Assembly: GCA_013042765.1 (NCBI GenBank)
Contig: JABDPP010000202.1
Coordinates: 1 to 9,504, forward strand
DNA length: 9,504 nucleotides
Direction of reading: 5' to 3'
Source of the DNA: Litoreibacter sp.
GTDB lineage: Bacteria > Pseudomonadota > Alphaproteobacteria > Rhodobacterales > Rhodobacteraceae
Shown: positions 6,810 to 9,504 of the stretch, piece after piece
Layout: each line of letters begins with the position of its first letter
Position numbering within the stretch: position 1 is the stretch's first letter
Made by a program: the position numbers and the translations under genes
Notes under the pieces: generated by a model
The model's input: the letters and a program-made list of their open reading frames with translations, nothing else
Databases searched by the model: none
Told to the model about the DNA's origin: nothing

Positions 6810-7789
6810 CGGAGTCCGTCACCATATTGGGCGGCGGTGTTGCCGGTCTTTGCGTGGCCGCAGAGCTGTCCGGTCGCAACGTGCCGGTCACCGTCTGTGA
6901 CCCCGAACCAGTGCCCGGACCCCATGCCTGTTCATGGTGGGCCGGCGGCATGCTGGCCCCGTTCTGCGAAGGCGAAACCGCCGAGGAGCCGGTGGTAAGG
7001 CTGGGACAGGAATCCGGGGCTTGGTGGGAACGCCATGGGACACAAGTTGTGCAGAACGGCTCGCTCGTAATCGTACTGGAACGCGACCGGCGGGAGCTTG
7101 ACCGGTTTGCCCGGCGAACCGAGGGCCACGAAAGCATTGACGGAACCAGATTGGCTGCGCTCGAACCGGACCTCGAGGGCCGCTTCGACAGGGCGCTCTA
7201 TTTCGCGCAGGAAGCTCATATTTCCCCGCGTGAGGCGCTGGAAGGTCTCAACGAAAAACTGCGAACGCGCGGTGTGAACTTCTCGGCCGAACCCGGAAAC
7301 AGCGGCGGTCAGGTCATCGATTGCCGTGGGCTCTCTGCCCGCGACCGGATACCGGATCTGCGGGGCGTGAAAGGCGAAATGCTTGTGTTGCGCACACCCG
7401 ACCTGTCGCTCAGCCGCCCCGTCCGCCTCCTCCACCCGCGTTTCCCCCTCTATATCGTGCCGCGCGGCGACGGGGTTTTCATGTTGGGCGCGACTCAGAT
7501 CGAAAGCAGTGAACGCAGACGCGCGACAGTGCGCTCGGTCATGGAACTTCTCTCCGCCGCCTATGCCCTGCACCCCGCCTTTGGCGAGGCTGAGCTTCTC
7601 GAGATCGGTGTCGATGCCCGCCCGGCCTTTCCAGACAACCTGCCCCGGATCCGGCGCCACGGCGATACCTTGTATGTCAACGGCTTGTTTCGGCACGGTT
7701 TTCTGCTTGCCCCGGCCATGGCACGGATGACGGCGGATTTCCTGCTGAACGGAACCAAACCGGAGGTGATGGATGAAAATCACGGTTAA
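6806..7789 (+). CDS. thiO: Glycine oxidase ThiO
   Basis: A 327-residue FAD-dependent D-amino-acid-oxidase-fold protein. It oxidises glycine with oxygen to dehydroglycine (iminoacetate), which ThiG uses for the thiazole ring. The N-terminal ADP-binding motif is VTILGGGVAGLCVAAEL (residues 5-21). The central GAT(Q)-type substrate region is FMLGATQIES, and the C-terminal FAD-contact segment is NGLFRHGFLLAP. The chosen start is the GTG at 6806, which overlaps the thiD stop as GTGA and places the dinucleotide motif at the usual distance from the N-terminus. The same frame is open further upstream (to an ATG at 6719), but that would overlap thiD by about 90 nt and add 29 Arg-rich residues. Its last 17 nt overlap thiS. 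Position between thiD and thiS makes ThiO far more likely than another amine oxidase. It takes the place of the radical-SAM ThiH, implying aerobic synthesis. Confidence 0.92.
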   Translation: MTESVTILGGGVAGLCVAAELSGRNVPVTVCDPEPVPGPHACSWWAGGMLAPFCEGETAEEPVVRLGQESGAWWERHGTQVVQNGSLVIVLERDRRELDRFARRTEGHESIDGTRLAALEPDLEGRFDRALYFAQEAHISPREALEGLNEKLRTRGVNFSAEPGNSGGQVIDCRGLSARDRIPDLRGVKGEMLVLRTPDLSLSRPVRLLHPRFPLYIVPRGDGVFMLGATQIESSERRRATVRSVMELLSAAYALHPAFGEAELLEIGVDARPAFPDNLPRIRRHGDTLYVNGLFRHGFLLAPAMARMTADFLLNGTKPEVMDENHG

Positions 7790-7970
7790 CGGCACTGCAA
7801 CGGAGGTCGCGGCAGTCCGACTGGACGCGATCCTGATCGAACTGGGTCATGGCGACGCCAAGGTTGCCACCGCCGTGAATGAGGACTTCGTGCCCGCATC
7901 CCTCCGCGCGACCAGGGAGCTTTCCTCCGGCGACCGGCTCGAAATCGTAGCGCCACGGCAGGGAGGCTGA
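7773..7970 (+). CDS. thiS: Sulfur carrier protein ThiS
   Basis: A 65-residue ubiquitin-fold protein beginning MKITVNG and ending in the essential Gly-Gly (RQGG). ThiF adenylates this C-terminus, which then becomes a thiocarboxylate and donates sulfur to the ThiG reaction. Length and both ends match the family. GGAGGT at 7762-7767 sits five nt before the ATG, inside the end of thiO; the two genes overlap by 17 nt. The stop is four bases before the thiG ATG. Confidence 0.95.
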   Translation: MKITVNGTATEVAAVRLDAILIELGHGDAKVATAVNEDFVPASLRATRELSSGDRLEIVAPRQGG

Positions 7971-7973
7971 GCA

Positions 7974-8747
7974 ATGCCTGTTTTTTACGGCACAGAGGTG
8001 ACATCGCGGCTGATGCTGGGCACGGCCCAATACCCCTCCCCCGCAATTCTGGCTGACGCCTTTCGTCAGTCGAAGGCTGGCATCGCCACCGTCTCAGTCC
8101 GTCGCGAAGCGGGTTGCGACAAGGCCGGACAAGACTTCTGGACATTGATCGAGGAGTTGGGCGTGAACGTTCTGCCCAACACGGCGGGTTGCCACACGGT
8201 GCGCGAAGCCGTGACCACAGCCCATATGGCGCGCGAACTGTTCAACACGCCGTGGATCAAGCTTGAAGTCATCGGCCATGCCGATACGCTGCAACCGGAT
8301 CCCTTCGCGCTGGTCGAGGCTGCACGCATCCTCACCGAAGACGGCTTTCAGGTCTTCCCCTATTGCACCGAGGATCTGATCCTCGGCGAGAAGCTCCTGA
8401 CCGCGGGATGCGAGGTCTTGATGCCATGGGGCGCGCCGATCGGCTCTGGCCTCGGTCTCAACAATGTCTACGGGCTGCGTAGCATGCGTGCCCATTTCCC
8501 CGATGTCCCGATGGTCATCGACGCGGGCCTCGGCCTGCCCAGCCAGGCCGCTCATGCGATCGAGCTGGGTTATGACGCGGTGCTGCTGAACACCGCTGTA
8601 GCCAAGGCCGGCGACCCGGCCGCGATGGCGAAAGGCTTTGCATTGGCGGTCGAAGCCGGCGCACTGGCCCATGCGGCAGACCCGATGGAGCCTCGCGATA
8701 TGGCGGCCCCCTCCACGCCTGTTCTCGGAAAGGCATTTCTCGAATGA
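7974..8747 (+). CDS. thiG: Thiazole synthase ThiG
   Basis: A 257-residue TIM-barrel enzyme that condenses 1-deoxy-D-xylulose 5-phosphate, dehydroglycine and ThiS-thiocarboxylate sulfur into the thiazole phosphate. Clear motifs are VLPNTAGC (66-73), WIKLEVIG with the Schiff-base Lys at K96 and acidic E98, [21 protein letters not shown] (150-162) and [10 protein letters not shown] (181-190). Length is normal and the start is unambiguous, with GGGAGG at 7961-7966 seven nt before the ATG. It follows thiS by 3 nt and overlaps thiE by 4 nt (ATGA). The gene order thiS-thiG matches the physical ThiS-ThiG complex known for the family. Confidence 0.97.
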   Translation: MPVFYGTEVTSRLMLGTAQYPSPAILADAFRQSKAGIATVSVRREAGCDKAGQDFWTLIEELGVNVLPNTAGCHTVREAVTTAHMARELFNTPWIKLEVIGHADTLQPDPFALVEAARILTEDGFQVFPYCTEDLILGEKLLTAGCEVLMPWGAPIGSGLGLNNVYGLRSMRAHFPDVPMVIDAGLGLPSQAAHAIELGYDAVLLNTAVAKAGDPAAMAKGFALAVEAGALAHAADPMEPRDMAAPSTPVLGKAFLE

Positions 8748-9340
8748 GCCTGGCGCGGTTTTACCCGATCTTCGACGATGTTTCCTGGCTCGAGCGGATG
8801 CTGCCCCTTGGCATCAAGCTCGTGCAGCTTCGCATCAAGGACATGCCCGAACCCGATTTGCGCGAAGCGATAGCGCGTGCACTGACGCTCTGCCGGAAAC
8901 ATGACGCTGTGCTTGTGGTTAATGATTACTGGCAGATCGCGATCGACACGGGCTGCGACTGGATCCATCTCGGGCAGGAGGATCTGGACGAGGCCGATAT
9001 GGACGCGATCCGGCGTCACGGATTGAAGCTGGGCGTCAGCACACATGACCATGACGAGCTTGACCGCGCCTTGTCACTTGACCCCGATTACGTGGCGCTT
9101 GGCCCTGTTTACCCGACGATCCTGAAGAAAATGAAATGGCACCAGCAGGGGCTCGAGAAACTGACGGAATGGCGCAGCCTGATCGGGGATATCCCGCTGG
9201 TCGCCATTGGCGGGATGCGCGTGGACCGCGCTGCGGGAGCTTTCGAGGCCGGGGCCGATATCGTCTCCGCCGTCACTGATATCACCCTGAATGACGATCC
9301 CGAGAGCCGCGTGCGGGAATGGCTGGAGGTCGTAGTGTGA
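8744..9340 (+). CDS. thiE: Thiamine phosphate synthase ThiE
   Basis: A 198-residue TIM-barrel enzyme that joins HMP pyrophosphate (from ThiD) and thiazole phosphate (from ThiG) into thiamine phosphate. Family motifs seen in order are VQLRIKD (27-33), VVNDYW (58-63), IHLGQEDL (74-81), LGVSTHD (96-102), ALGPVYPT (118-125), QQGLEKL and VAIGGM (153-158). It is slightly shorter than the roughly 210-residue norm. It starts at the ATG overlapping the thiG stop and shares GTGA with thiF. A TenI-type aminase is the main alternative within this fold, but the complete LRIKD, VND and STHD set favours a true synthase. Confidence 0.94.
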   Translation: MSLARFYPIFDDVSWLERMLPLGIKLVQLRIKDMPEPDLREAIARALTLCRKHDAVLVVNDYWQIAIDTGCDWIHLGQEDLDEADMDAIRRHGLKLGVSTHDHDELDRALSLDPDYVALGPVYPTILKKMKWHQQGLEKLTEWRSLIGDIPLVAIGGMRVDRAAGAFEAGADIVSAVTDITLNDDPESRVREWLEVVV

Positions 9341-9504
9341 ACCGATACGCCCGACAGATCGCAGTGCCCGAACTGGGCGCCGAGCGGCACGAAAAGCTGC
9401 GCGACGCGGAAGTGCTGGTGGTCGGTGCGGGAGGCCTTGCTGCCCCCGCCCTGCAATATCTTGTCGGCGCGGGCATCGGCGAAATAACCTTTCTGGATCA
9501 GGAT
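9337..9504 (+). CDS. thiF: ThiF/MoeB/HesA-family ThiS adenylyltransferase, 3' partial
   Basis: A GTG at 9337 overlapping the thiE stop (GTGA), with GGAGGT at 9325-9330 six nt upstream, opens a frame that runs off the right edge (56 codons). The visible N-terminus has the family signature: [13 protein letters not shown], then the nucleotide-binding strand and loop [17 protein letters not shown], then [12 protein letters not shown], whose final Asp contacts ATP in this family. ThiF adenylates the C-terminal Gly of ThiS using ATP. The glycine loop reads GAGGLAAP where many relatives have GGLG. MoeB is nearly identical in this segment, so the call rests on the thi operon position. Zinc Cys pairs and the catalytic Cys lie outside the window. 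Confidence 0.88.
   Translation, partial: MNRYARQIAVPELGAERHEKLRDAEVLVVGAGGLAAPALQYLVGAGIGEITFLDQD

Larger units (their letters stand above)
6009..9504 (+). other. Thiamine biosynthesis operon thiDOSGEF
   Basis: Six genes run in one direction with junctions of -4, -17, +3, -4 and -4 nt, so they are almost certainly one mRNA with translational coupling. The set covers thiazole assembly (ThiO, ThiS, ThiG, ThiF), the HMP kinase step (ThiD) and the final coupling (ThiE). The pyrimidine synthase ThiC and the TMP kinase ThiL are not present here. One TPP riboswitch ahead of thiD can control the whole unit. Confidence 0.9.

Noticed and set aside
6932..7795. 287-codon antisense ORF opposite thiO
   Set aside because: A shadow of the thiO reading frame with no domain and no ribosome site.
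1..9504. CRISPR arrays, insertion sequences, tRNA or rRNA genes, phage genes
   Set aside because: No direct-repeat arrays, transposase motifs, tRNA-like folds or rRNA segments were seen; the window is ordinary metabolic coding sequence.

Overview
The window is GC-rich and packed with genes that all read on the + strand, with many 4-nt stop/start overlaps. The protein sequences look like an alphaproteobacterium, most probably Rhodobacterales (Roseobacter-type). That placement rests on general protein character and gene content, not on a marker gene.

Left part (1-5760): four genes that look like a catabolic cluster for amino acids or N-methylated amino acids. The first, cut by the left edge, is a long flavoprotein fused to a GcvT-like folate domain (dimethylglycine/sarcosine dehydrogenase type). 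It overlaps by 4 nt a medium-chain NAD(P)-dependent dehydrogenase of the quinone-oxidoreductase type. A poorly explained gap of about 160-210 nt follows, holding a possible 54-codon ORF. Then come an enolase-superfamily enzyme (mandelate racemase/muconate lactonizing family) and, 9 nt later, a class III PLP aminotransferase resembling glutamate-1-semialdehyde aminomutase. Together these suggest oxidative demethylation with capture of the one-carbon unit on tetrahydrofolate, epimerisation or dehydration of an alpha-proton substrate, a redox step and a transamination. The substrate cannot be read from the sequence.

Middle (5761-6008): a 248-nt noncoding region with a sigma70-like promoter, a clear TPP riboswitch aptamer, and an expression platform that can be read base by base. 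A hairpin hides the thiD ribosome binding site. A competing helix built from the conserved GAGGGAA at the 3' side of the aptamer would release it when TPP is absent.

Right part (6009-9504): a thiamine operon, thiD-thiO-thiS-thiG-thiE-thiF, with thiF cut by the right edge. ThiO (FAD glycine oxidase, the oxygen-dependent route), ThiS, ThiF and ThiG make the thiazole phosphate. ThiD makes HMP pyrophosphate, and ThiE joins the two halves into thiamine phosphate. thiC is not in the window.

I did not find a convincing new kind of system. The points most worth a second look are the legible riboswitch switching helices, the unassigned four-gene catabolic cluster, and the ambiguous 5' end of the enolase-superfamily gene.
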